Assembly (NCBI GenBank): GCA_029834535.1
Contig: JAQMWT010000456.1
Location: 1-64,000, forward strand
Reading direction: 5' to 3'
Length of the DNA stretch: 64,000 bases
DNA from: Chrysophaeum taylorii
Lineage: Eukaryota; Sar; Pelagophyceae; Pelagomonadales; Pelagomonadaceae
The position numbers and the translations under genes are program-made. Every line of letters begins with the position of its first letter. The first letter of the stretch is position 1. The notes beneath the pieces were generated by a model. The model was not told the origin of the DNA and did no database searches. It saw only the letters and a program-made list of their open reading frames with translations. Below are positions 11,801 through 21,680 of the stretch, piece by piece.

Positions 11801-12447
11801 ATGGCAGGGCATCGGGCGGATCGATGCAAAGGATCACGCTGAACCGCACGGCGGAGCGACCAGAAGCCGCGCATGAGACGCAGCTGGGCCGCCCGCGAGT
11901 AGCAGCAATGGCGGTGGCAACGATGATTGCGGTGGGCGAGGCGGTGGCGAGCACGAGCGTGTGAGATCCGCACGAGCGTGCTGACCAAGTTGCAGAGGGC
12001 GGTAAGAGGTCCAATGCAAGCGGCCTTGAAGGGTGCGCAAGGCAAAGAGTTGCAGGCGGTGGCTACAGATGAGCCGGCAGCAGCAGCTTGCGAGATAGTG
12101 ACCATACAACGCTTAACCAGGAGAAGAGTCAAGAGCCGCACTAACGTAAGCACAGTAAAGCCTATGAGGAACATGCGACGCTGGGACCAAAAGTAATCGA
12201 CGTCGGTGGGGAAGACATCGAGCCGCGTGACGCCGCAGGAGACCTGGACCGAGAGCGAAGACCAAACACGGAATGGATGACTCGCGGGGGCTGATGGCGA
12301 GCCGACAATGAGAAAAATAGCGAAGATGGTGGAAAGGAGCAGGAGACGCCGGAAGCACGAGAAAGCCAGTCCCCGACTGCCCGAAGCCATGGTGGCGGGA
12401 CTTGCGTCAGCTATGACAACCCGTGTCGACGTGCACACTGAGCTCAC
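8835..12447 (-). pseudogene. LINE upstream coding region: membrane segments, Pro-rich and IQ-like repeats, RING-like finger
   Basis: Read on the minus strand, the region opens with two hydrophobic segments ('LLLLSTIFAIFLIVG' and 'FLIGFTVLTLVRLLTLLLV') in the frame beginning at 12447. Degenerate repeats of the type 'ESAPRAESPATS' follow; their DNA unit contains 'cacgaggggcggactcc', repeated near 11428, 11511 and 11600. Then come repeats resembling IQ motifs ('AATRLQRRFRAR', 'AALLQHQFRAWKRLRARR'). A RING-like finger follows at about 9540-9740 ('CPIC', 'LHHACVGQW', 'LPPCPNCRSP'); one of the eight metal-ligand positions appears substituted in my alignment. Coherent sequence moves between all three frames, so the reading is patchy. 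Position and strand suggest a first ORF of the LINE, but a separate captured gene cannot be excluded. Confidence 0.45.
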
Positions 12448-12490
12448 ATTGTTTTGTTTGTCTGTCCCTCGATTTGTTTGTTTGTCTGTT

Positions 12491-13429
12491 TGTCCCTCGA
12501 TTTAGGGTAAGGATCAGGTAGGCGCGAGAGTAAGGATCAGGTAGGCGCGAGAGCCAGACAGTGATCCTCCAAGCCGTCTACGGCGACCTCGCAGACTGTT
12601 TCCACGACCCGCGGCGGCTCTTTCAGCGCGCCATTCTCACGCCCCGTCGAAACGATGTTGTCGATGCTGACAACGCGCGCATGACCGCGGCCTTTTTTTC
12701 CCGGAGACGAGGCGTCGGAGTTCTTTTCGGCCGACTAGGTTGGGTCGGAAGACGACGCCTCGCTCTTTACAGTCGAGTTTTCAACTCCCTGACAACCAAC
12801 GGCATGCTGACTTTGATCGCGAGCTTAAAGTCTTCGCAACCTCGACCCGTCGCACGGCCACTGCAACGGTACCAGATACATGATCGATCGTGTCGTTGTC
12901 ACCGAGGCTCCTCCAACCTGTATCCCTTAAGGCCCGCCGACGCCAAACGATCAACAAGAGCCAGGGCCAGACGCCCCGCGAGGTCGGCGTCCTCTTGGCG
13001 AAGCCCGTCTTCTGCCACGTCCAGCTCTACGTGGCTCTCTGTCGATCGGCAACCCCGAGGATATCCTCTTCTGAGTCGACGACTCCACCCTACCCCACAC
13101 GTGCTGCGCAATACCGATAAGCCCTCCCGGCGTCTACACGCGCACTGTAGGTGAACTTACTGGGACCAGGTGAACTTACTGGGGTGAGATTGGGACTAGG
13201 TGAGCTGAGTGACCAGGTGAACTAACTGGGACCAGGCGAACCTACTGGGACCAGGTGAACTTATTGGGGTTTTAAGAGTACGCTCAAAGGCTGGCGGCGC
13301 GTGCGGATCAAAGCAGCTTGGATTGGCGTGAGAGCAACGAGGAGAATGGGGTGTGAGCACGAGTGGGTTTACGCCGAACTTACTGGGGTTAGAGATTGGG
13401 ACTAGGTGAACTTACTGGCCTGCACTTGT
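12491..13429 (+). mobile_element. PIF1/Helitron-type helicase remnant, copy C
   Basis: Third copy. It starts at 'gtccctcgatttaggg', has both helicase pieces ('LQAVYGDLADCFHDP' and 'TINKSQGQT' followed by 'VGVLLAKPVFCHVQLYVAL') and the same internal deletion. The minisatellite 'ggtgaacttactgggacca' runs from about 13150, and the copy ends 'ggcctgcacttgt' at 13429. It lies between the 5' end of the LINE and the tandem LINE 3' fragments. Confidence 0.7.
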
Positions 13430-14107
13430 CTGTCTTTAAATGTCGACTGCTAAGAGGGGGGGGTGTGTGTGGGGAGCATGAAGGATGTGGGTGGGTTTGT
13501 GGGGTAGGAGGGATGTGCCTGACGGGCGGAGATAAGTACGCGGGACCTAGTCGGGGTCATCGCCGAGGCGTGGGGCAGGCGAAGAGAGGACGGGCCCCGC
13601 CCGTAGGTCGTACGCATGCTGCCGCCGGACGTATGTGCGACGAAGGGTGACGTCCTGCTGGGATCGGGCGGCCTGGGCGGGGTTCCCCGAGGCGGCGACA
13701 TGGGTGAGGGCGGTGAGGGCACAGCGAGCCCGGCCTAATGCGTTGGCGATCCCCCACTCACGGTAGTTTGTCTGTCTGTCTTTAAATGTCGACTGCTAAG
13801 AGGGGGGGGTGTGTGTGGGGAGCATGAAGGATGTGGGTGGGTTTGTGGGGTATGAAGGATGTGCTTGACGGGCGGAGATAAGTACGCGGGACCTAGTCGG
13901 GGTCATCGCCGAGGCGTGGGGCAGGCGAAGAGAGGACGGGCCCCGCCCGTAGGTCGTACGCATGCTGCCGCCGGACGTATGTGCGACGAAGGGTGACGTC
14001 CTGCTGGGATCGGGCGGCCTGGGCGGGGTTCCCCGAGGCGGCGACATGGGTGAGGGCGGTGAGGGCACAGCGAGCCCGGCCTAATGCGTTGGCGATCCCC
14101 CACTCAC
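13430..14107 (-). repeat. Two tandem copies of the LINE 3' end
   Basis: Two nearly identical segments (about 13430-13764 and 13776-14107; period about 346 bp) match the last roughly 330 bases of the LINE at 5325-5655. Both stop at exactly the same internal point ('ggcgatcccccactcac'). Two independent truncations at one base are unlikely, so tandem duplication of a single truncated copy is the simpler reading. The short ORFs inside are shadows of the LINE end. Confidence 0.75.
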
Positions 14108-15124
14108 TGTCCCTCGATTTAGGGTAAGGATCATATAGGCGCGAGAGTAAGGATCAGGTAGGCCCGCGAGCCAGACAGTGATCCTCCAAGCCGTCTACGG
14201 CGACCTCGCAGACTGTTTCCACGACCCGCGGCGGCTCTTTCAGCGCGCCATTCTCACGCCCCGTCGAAACGATGTTGTCGATGCTGACAACGCGCGCATG
14301 ATCGCGGCCTTTTTTTCCCGGAGACGAGGCGTCGGAGTTCTTTTCGGCTGACTAGGCTGGGTCGGAAGACGACGCCTCGCTCTTTACAGTAGAGTTTTCA
14401 ACAACCAACGGCATGCTGACTTTGATCGCGAGCTTAAAAAGTCTTCGCAACCTCGACCCGTCGCACGGCCACTGCAACGGTACCAGATACATGATCGATG
14501 GTGTCGTTGTCACCGAGGCTCCTCCAACCTGTATCCCTTAAGGCCCGCCTATGCCAAACGATCACCAAGAGTCAGGGCCAGACGCCCCGCGAGGTCCGCG
14601 TCCTCTTGCCCACAAGCCCGTCTTCTGCCACGTCCAGCTCTACGTGGCTCTCTGTCGATCGGCATCCCCGAGGAGATATACTCATCTGAGTCGACGACTC
14701 CGCCCTACCCCACACGTGCTGCGCAATACCGATAAGGCCCCTCCCGGCGTCTACACGCGCACTGTAGGTGAGGACTTACTGGGACCAGGTGAACTTACTG
14801 GGGTTTGAGATTGGGACTAGGTGAATATAGTGACCTGGTGAACTTACTGGGAGCAAGTGAACTTACTGGGGTTTTTAGAGTGAACGCAAAGGCTTGCGGC
14901 GTGTACGGATCAAAGCAGCTTAGATTGGCGGAGGTGAGAGCGACGAGCTCGAAGGAGAGTGGGAATGAGCACGAATGGGTTTGCGCCGAAGTTGAACTTA
15001 CTTGGGTTAGAGAATTGGACTAGGTGAAGTTAGTGGGATAAGGTGAAGTTTTTACTGGGACCAGGTGAACTTACTTCGGAGCGTTAGAGATGGGGACTAG
15101 GTGCAGTTACTGGGCTGCACTTGT
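14108..15124 (+). mobile_element. PIF1/Helitron-type helicase remnant, copy D
   Basis: Fourth plus-strand copy, beginning at 'gtccctcgatttaggg' directly after the tandem LINE fragments. Both helicase pieces are recognisable in broken frames. The terminal minisatellite (14760-15120) is long and degenerate. It ends 'ctgcacttgta', six bases before the stop codon of the convergently placed CHD-like gene. Confidence 0.65.
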
Positions 15125-15129
15125 AGAAT

Positions 15130-15717
15130 CTAATCGTCGGTGGTGAGGTTGAGGTTCGGGTTTGGATTGGGATAAATGGAGGCATCGGGGCGTGGTTGTG
15201 GGTAGGTCGGGGGTCCGAGAGAGAAGTGGTGGTTGTTGTTGTTGGGTGATGTAGGGGTGGAAATAAAAGGTGTGTCGGTGTTTTGAAAGGGGGGTATGTG
15301 TAAGTTGGGCGGGGTTTGTTTGAGTTTGAAACGCGGGGGTGGTATCTCGACCAAGAGGGGCGTATGTCTGGGGCAGTAGGCGAGGGTGAGGGCATCGTCG
15401 TTGGTGGAGACGAGGAGGGCACAACCGGCGGCGAGGGCGCAGGAGGGGTGGAATCTGGTTTGGCATCTGGTCGCGTTGCCTTTGCGCGAGCAGCGGAGGG
15501 TGAGTCCGCCGCCGGCGGGCGTCGGGGGTCCCGAAGCCGCGCCACAGAGGGCGCAGGGATAACGACGAGGGGAGGCGGGGAGTTTATTTTTCTTTGAATA
15601 GTGTTCGTCGTCAGCAGCAGGAGTTTCTCGTGGGAGTTTGGATATTTTTTTTTTTTTCTTTTCGTAGGAGGAGGAAGAAGAAGAGAGGTCCGTCATTTTA
15701 TTATTATTTCCCCGCCC

Positions 15718-15754
<37 letters not shown>

Positions 15755-16441
15755 AAATAATGAAAATCGTCGTGGTCGTCGTATCGTTTTGGGAGAATGA
15801 TGGGTTGTAGGGTTTTTGGGTCGCCAAAGGAACAGGAGGAAAGGAAGGTAGCGCAGTGGACGTGGGCCCAGCCGCCGGTTTGCACGCGTTTCATAGGAGC
15901 TCCGCGGTAGGAGCAGAGAGCACATTTGGGAAAAAAGTCCGAATTTGCGCATGGGTCGCATTTCCATCTTTTTTTTTTGAGTCGAATATTTTCGCCGTAG
16001 CAGCCAGCGTGGACGAAGAGTCCGCAGACGGAACAGGACAGGATGGGACCGAGGTCGTCGGATCCGCCGCAGGCGCCGCAGGTTCCGGGGGAAGGTTCGA
16101 AGACGGCGGTCTTTGGCGCGCGATCGAGGACGTCGTATATTGGGGTTTGGTTGAATCGCTTGGCTCGGGCCGCGGTGACTTTAGTCGGAAGCCGGAGGCA
16201 GGTTTTGGGTACAATTCTGGCGTTTTTCGAGAGGTGGGGGATTCGTCGCTTGTTGATCCTCACCAGCTCTGCCGCCTCGAGGCCGAGGAGGTGAGCGACG
16301 GACGATGCCGAGTCGCCTTCTCTCGTGGCGTAGAAGAGGCCGCCGACATCGTTGGCGACGATTTTCCCGGCCTCGATCGAGGAGGACGCAATCTTCACCA
16401 TATTTTTCCCGGAGGAGGACTCGGAATTCTCCTCTCGAGAA

Positions 16442-16474
<33 letters not shown>

Positions 16475-16522
16475 TCCTCCTCCTCCTCCTCCTCCTCCTC
16501 TTCCTCTTCCTCCTCTTCCTCT

Positions 16523-16554
<32 letters not shown>

Positions 16555-19500
16555 TTCTTCTTCAGAAGAACGAGGCTCGTCGTCTTCGTCGTCTTCGTCG
16601 TCTTCGTCGTCGTCATCATCAGAAGACGGAGGAGGCGAGGCTCCGCGATCTCCAAGAGCAGCGTTGCGTCGTCGTCGTCGGGCAGGTCTTTGTTGTTGTT
16701 GGATTCTTCTTCTTCTTCTTCTTCTTCTGGAGGTGGTGGCTCCCGTTTGAGAAGAAAAGGGAGCGTCGCGCGTTTTTTTTTTCCCCGAGGAAGCTCCAGC
16801 GCGACGACGGGCGGAATCAGCTCGAAGTTGGTCGTACCAGGCGGATGCCTTCGCGCGGTCGTTTTGGTCGAGGGCGGGGTCGAGGCTGACGCGGAGGAGG
16901 AGGTGGAGGGTAGCTTCGCGGTCGTGGTCGCGGGCTCCTCGATCCAAGGTCGAGGTCACGAGATCCTCGAGGTCTTTCTTAAAAGCGGGTCTGGCGTCGT
17001 CGTCGAGGTCGTCGAGACGCGAGAGCAAGAGACGAGGCGTCTTCGCGAGGTCGGGCATGGCCTTTTCCCAAAAATTAGGATCGTTCAGACGGAGATCGTT
17101 CTGTCCGGCGCCAAAGAAGAGACTCGCCGCGTCGTCTCTATTATTTTTTTCTTCTATTTGGCGGACGGTCGCTCTTTCCGAGAGAATACGGTCGATGTCC
17201 GACTCGCAAAATTCGCGCGCGGCCCCCGAATCGTCGTCGTTTTGCAAGGCGTAGGCGCCGCGGCGCAACAAAGTCTCGAGCTCTGAAGCCGAGGGCGAAT
17301 TCTTCTTCTTGGAAGCATCCTCGAAGACGGCGCGCTCGAGGCCGAGTTTTTTCGAGGCGCGCGCCAGCATCTCGCCCTCGAAGGTTTTCGTCGCGACGAG
17401 ACGGTAGACGGTGACGTCCTTCGTCTGGCCGAGGCGGTGACACCGGGCCATGGCCTGGACGTCATTCTGGGGATTCCAGTCCGAGTCGTAGATGATAACC
17501 GTGTCTGCCGCGACGAGGTTGAGGCCGACGCCGCCCGCTCTGGTAGAGAGGAGAAAAACGAAAGAGTCGCGGTTCGCGTCGTTGAAGCGGTCGACGGCTC
17601 GCTGCCTTTCGTCGCCGCGGACGCGACCGTCGAGAGTTTCGTACGGGTATTCCTTCTGTCGGCAGAACTCGGCCAGGATCTCGAGCATCTTGACCATCTG
17701 GGAAAAAACGAGAACTCGCCGCTTTTCGGACCGGAGCTTTGGGAGGAGCTTGTCGAGGAGGACCATTTTTCCCGCCTGCGAGACCACCGACCTGGCATCC
17801 ATATTTTTGTGCTCTTGAAGGAGGAGAGGATGGTTGCAGCACTTGCGAAGTTCCATCTGGAGATTGTTCATCGTCGGGAGGGCCGCCGCCGCGTCTTTGT
17901 TGTTGTTCTTCTTCTTCTTCTTCTGCTGCTGCTGCTGCTGCCCGAGAGCGACGAGGGCTTCGATATTTTTCTCGTACAAGGCGCGGTAGTATCTCTTTTG
18001 GTCGAGGGTCAGCTCGACGTCGATAATCGTCTCGCGCTTCAAAGGAATGTCGGTGGCGACGTCCTCCTTGACCCGACGAAGGAGATGCGGCGCGATCGCC
18101 TCTCTCAGCTCTCTCACTTGCTCGGCCGTCTCCATGTTCCCAAACTTGAGGTCGAACTCGTCTCTTCGCTTTTTTCCAAATATTGTTGTTGTTGTTGTTT
18201 CCTCCTCGTCGTCGTCGTCGTCGTCGTCGTCGTCTCGTTGGATGAAGTTGAACAAGGTCCAGAGTTCCTTGGTGTCGTTCTGGAGGGGCGTCCCGGTCAG
18301 AAGGACGCGATGCTGGTATCGAGGCAGTTTGGCGCCTCGCTTCAACACGCCCTGGAGCGCCTCCAACAAGCGTCCCTTTTCGTTTTTCAATCGATGCGCC
18401 TCGTCGACGCAGCACGCGGTCCACGACACCGTCGCGAGCTCGTCGGCGTCGCGCATGAGTTCGTCGTACGTCGTGACCAATACGTCGAATCTTAAGTGCG
18501 TTTTGTTCGGGCCCCATTCGTAATATCGCCGCAAATCTCTCGCGTCGCGGCCCTGATCGTGATAGGCGCACACCCTCAACGAAGTCCACGATTCGAGCTC
18601 TCGGACCCAGTGTCCCATGGTCGACAACGGGGCTACCACCAGACTAGCTCCTCCCGTGGTGGTGGTGGCGGCGGCCGCCGCGAGGTAATTGCACACCTGG
18701 GCCGTCTTGCCCAGGCCCATCTCGTCCGCGAGCACGCAGCCGCGTTTCGCCGCGCGACACGCGAGGAGCCACCGAATGCCGTACTCCTGGTAGTCTCGGA
18801 GGACGCGCCGGCTCTGGTTGTTGTTGTTGTTGTTGTTGGTAGAAACAACTCCTCCCAACAACGCCGCCTCGAGGAGGTCCTTGGACGACGCGGCCGTCCC
18901 CCCGCCCAAATCATCATCGGCGGCGGCGGCAGCAACGTCGTCGAGCCCGGCGGGAACAACAAAGGCGTCGCGGGTGGCGCGATCGACGAGGGCTTTCCCG
19001 AGGGCGCCCGCGGCAAAGGTCGAGGGCGTCGCGCGCGCGCGGCGCGGCTTGCCGCCCGGTCCGCAGCGCGGGACCTCGTCTTCCGGTCCGGCGTCGTCGA
19101 GCGCGGCCGCCGCCTCTAGAGCGCTCGGATAGGCGCGGTCGGGATCGACGCGGGGCGAGAGGGCGCGCCAGGATCCGCCGCCGTGGCGGGCCGCGGTGCT
19201 GGTCCCGTCGAGCGCGACGCCCTCCCAGCCCACGAGGTCGTCGAGCGCGTAATAGACCCGCGTCGCCAGCGAGGAAGCGATCGCGTTCGCCGGGAGAATC
19301 TCGAGGAGTCGCGGAAGAGTAATGGTCGCGCCGTCGTTCGCCATACACCGGAGCTCCTCGATCGAGGCCTGGGCCGCGTCGGGGTTGCCGTGCATGTCGG
19401 CGCGCCGGAGCCTCGCCCTCACGTAGACGGGCGCCGCCCTCACGCTCGCGACCGCGTTCGCGAATATCTGATCGCTCCCGCCGCGACCGTCGACCGGCTG

Positions 19501-21513
19501 GTCGCCGCAGGCGACGAGCGCGTCGCAGGCCCCCACCACTCCCGCGCAGGCCGCGTCGCAGGGAACCTTCGCGACCCAGACCGACGGCGTCGCGCGAGGG
19601 TCGCGCGCGTGCTTGAGGTGAATGCCGACGCTCCCCTCTATCTTGGGCAAGATGGCGTCGTATTCGCCCGCGAGAGCCGGGCCGAGCGCGCTCGCGGTGG
19701 TCACCGTACCCCTCGCTACCTGGAAGGTCGCCGCCGCCAGAGCCGAGGCCACCTCGCCCTCGAGGCGCGCCGGACCGCAGAGACGGAGGAGTTCGGGCGA
19801 CACCTTTCGAGTCGCCGAGAGTTCGCTAAACGCCTCGAGCTGCGCGGCCAGGACGGCCGCCGCGTCGTCAAGAGGCGAACGCGACCGCGCCGAGAGGGCT
19901 GCCGTCGGCGACCTGCGTCGCTTCAGGAGCTTGAGGTCCCGCGGCGTCAGGACCACCGCGCCGCGCCGTTCGACCTCGCTCGCCGCGGCCGCAACGGCCA
20001 GCGGCTCGCGCGACGCGAAATCCTCCAAAGCCTCGCTGCTCGCGCTCTTCTCCCACGTGCACTCCTTGTAAGAGAGTCCGCGCCACTTGACCAAATATTC
20101 GAGCTCCGCGCGTCGTCGTCTCGAGGAAGACCTACTTCGCTCGCGCCGCAGGGCCGGCCGGACCGCTTTCTCGCGGTACGCTTCCTCCACCCTGCCCGAC
20201 GGCATGCCGCGCGCGCCTCGCGCCAGACAAGCCGCGCAGTGCCACGTCTCTTCTTCTTCCTGGGCCGCGGCGCTCTTTTCCACTACCATCTCGAGCTGCG
20301 AGACGTCGTCCAGCAACTTGCGCACCGCCCGCCGGTCGAACTTGTCCCGACAATTTCCGTGATATTCCGCGTCGCACGCGTCGCATACCAACAGCTTGCC
20401 GCCCAGCTCGCCGCACGCGCGGCACCCGGGCTCCCACGGCCGCAAAATCGGCGACGACCCCTCCAGCGGCACCCACGCCTTCCACAGCCGCTCCGACGCC
20501 ATCCCCAGCACCACGGCCGCGCACCAGATGCTGCTGCGCGGCTCGTTGTACGCCCGGCAGTTCGACCACACCAGCTTGAGGTCCTTGGCGGCCGCTTCCG
20601 CGTCCGCGTACTCGCCCTTCTCCAGCTTCTCGCTCAGCGTTCCGAGATCCATCGGCCGGCTCACGACGTCCTTGTAGTCAGGGAGCGCCGCGACGTCCAC
20701 CGGCGCCAGAAACGGCTCGGCCTCGGGCATCGACGCGACGCGACGCACCACCATAAGCGCGCGCTCCAGAGGCGTCTCGACCGCCTTCTTTCCCGCCGCG
20801 GGATCGAGCGCCGCCCGAGCCGCCGGCAGCATTTCCTCGTCGCGGTGAATAATCGGCTCCTCCTCTTCTTCTTCTTCTTCTTCTTCAACGTAATATGACG
20901 CCTCCGCGACGCGCACCTCCAGCACGCGCTCGATCTCCAATTCTTCTTCCTCCAAGTCCTCCAAGTCCTCGCCGTCCTTCTGCAGGAACCGCGTCAACGC
21001 CTGACGCGATCGCTTGCCCATCTGACCGATCCGCTCCGCCGACAGCCACTCGGCGTGCGCCGCCGCCACGCCCTTGAACTTGCACAGGTACTCGAACGCG
21101 TAACGCTCGTCCCCGCAGGACACGGGGGCCGCCAGTCCCATCGCCTCCCGACGACACAAAACCCGGTCCACGACTCTCTCGCCGTCGACCTCAAATTCCT
21201 CGCAAAACTCGACCACCTTTTCCTTCGCCGTTCGCTGCTTCCGCCCCCCCGCGAACGTGTGGTCGCAGTACTTGCACACTTGCGACGCGTTCCCCACCGT
21301 CTGGCCGCACCCCGGACACACCTTGGAAGCGTGAGGACGCATGCCGCGACGCCGCTTCTTCTTGCCCTCTTCCTCCGACGACTCCAGCTCCGCGTCCAGC
21401 TCGTCCTCCCGCGCGTAGTAATTCACCAGGTGCGACGCGCGACGACGCTCGCGCTTACGTCCCTTCGTCATCAGACTACTACTAGTCTTGGGACGGCCCT
21501 CCTCGTCCTCCAT
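15130..21513 (-). CDS. CHD-like SNF2 chromatin remodeller with bromo, PHD and LysM-like domains
   Basis: An uninterrupted frame gives 2,127 residues from the ATG at 21513. I prefer it to the more upstream in-frame ATG at 21837 because that extension reads through a mobile repeat. Domains in order: Cys4 zinc ribbon (about 64-88), chromo-like domain (137-180), bromodomain (247-345, 'PDYKDVVSRPMDLGTL', 'NCRAYN'), PHD finger (362-432), chromodomain (469-505, 'EYLVKWRGLSYKECTWE'), SNF2 ATPase from about 900 ('DEMGLGKT', 'VDEAHRLKN' near 1034), helicase C lobe (about 1240-1400, 'STRAGGVGLNL', 'ARCHRLGQ'), a very acidic tract (about 1630-1690), a LysM-like module (1722-1774), and a PHD plus extended PHD (about 1812-2058). 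ATP-driven nucleosome remodelling in the nucleus is the family role. Classical CHD proteins have two adjacent chromodomains; here a bromodomain and a PHD separate them. Runs of N, D, Q and E come from in-frame trinucleotide repeats. Confidence 0.9.
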
Positions 21514-21680
21514 ACTATACCTGATGTACTTACTTACTACTATCGCCGTTTGAAACACGGTTTTTTTTTTTGTCCCCTCCCCGTCTTCGAGACGCTGACC
21601 GCTGCAGCAGTACGTTGTTCTCTTCCGTACACGGCGGCGGTTTTGGGACGACGCAAAAAAACTTCTTACCCTTAATAATT
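21514..21680. other. Upstream flank of the CHD-like gene
   Basis: Only about 170 bases separate the chosen start codon from the end of a mobile repeat at 21681. A run of ten T residues (about 21560-21571) and short TACT repeats are visible. No TATA box or other element could be assigned with confidence. The promoter must be short or lie inside the repeat. Confidence 0.3.

Larger units (their letters stand above)
5325..12455 (-). mobile_element. LINE-type non-LTR retrotransposon with restriction-like endonuclease signature
   Basis: About 7.1 kb on the minus strand. Its 3' end is at about 5325, where the plus strand reads 'gtctttaaatgtcgactgc'; a TGTT/TGTC-like tail follows. The downstream half encodes a reverse transcriptase and a C-terminal PD-(D/E)xK-like endonuclease. 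The upstream half encodes an unusual region with membrane segments, proline-rich repeats, IQ-like repeats and a RING-like finger. Several frame changes show this copy is not active. Several other 5'-truncated or micro-length copies of its 3' end lie in this window (13.4, 13.8, 26.0, 39.8, 47.3, 58.7 and 60.8 kb), which fits target-primed reverse transcription. The 5' border is uncertain; it lies close to the start of copy C. Confidence 0.7.

Noticed and set aside
16305-16889. Plus-strand ORFs rich in Ser, Arg, Pro and Leu opposite the CHD-like gene
   Set aside because: They are shadows of trinucleotide repeats in the minus-strand coding sequence.
19183-20898. 571-residue plus-strand ORF opposite the bromodomain/PHD region
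   Set aside because: Arg-rich composition typical of an antisense frame in GC-rich coding DNA; the minus-strand domains are unambiguous.
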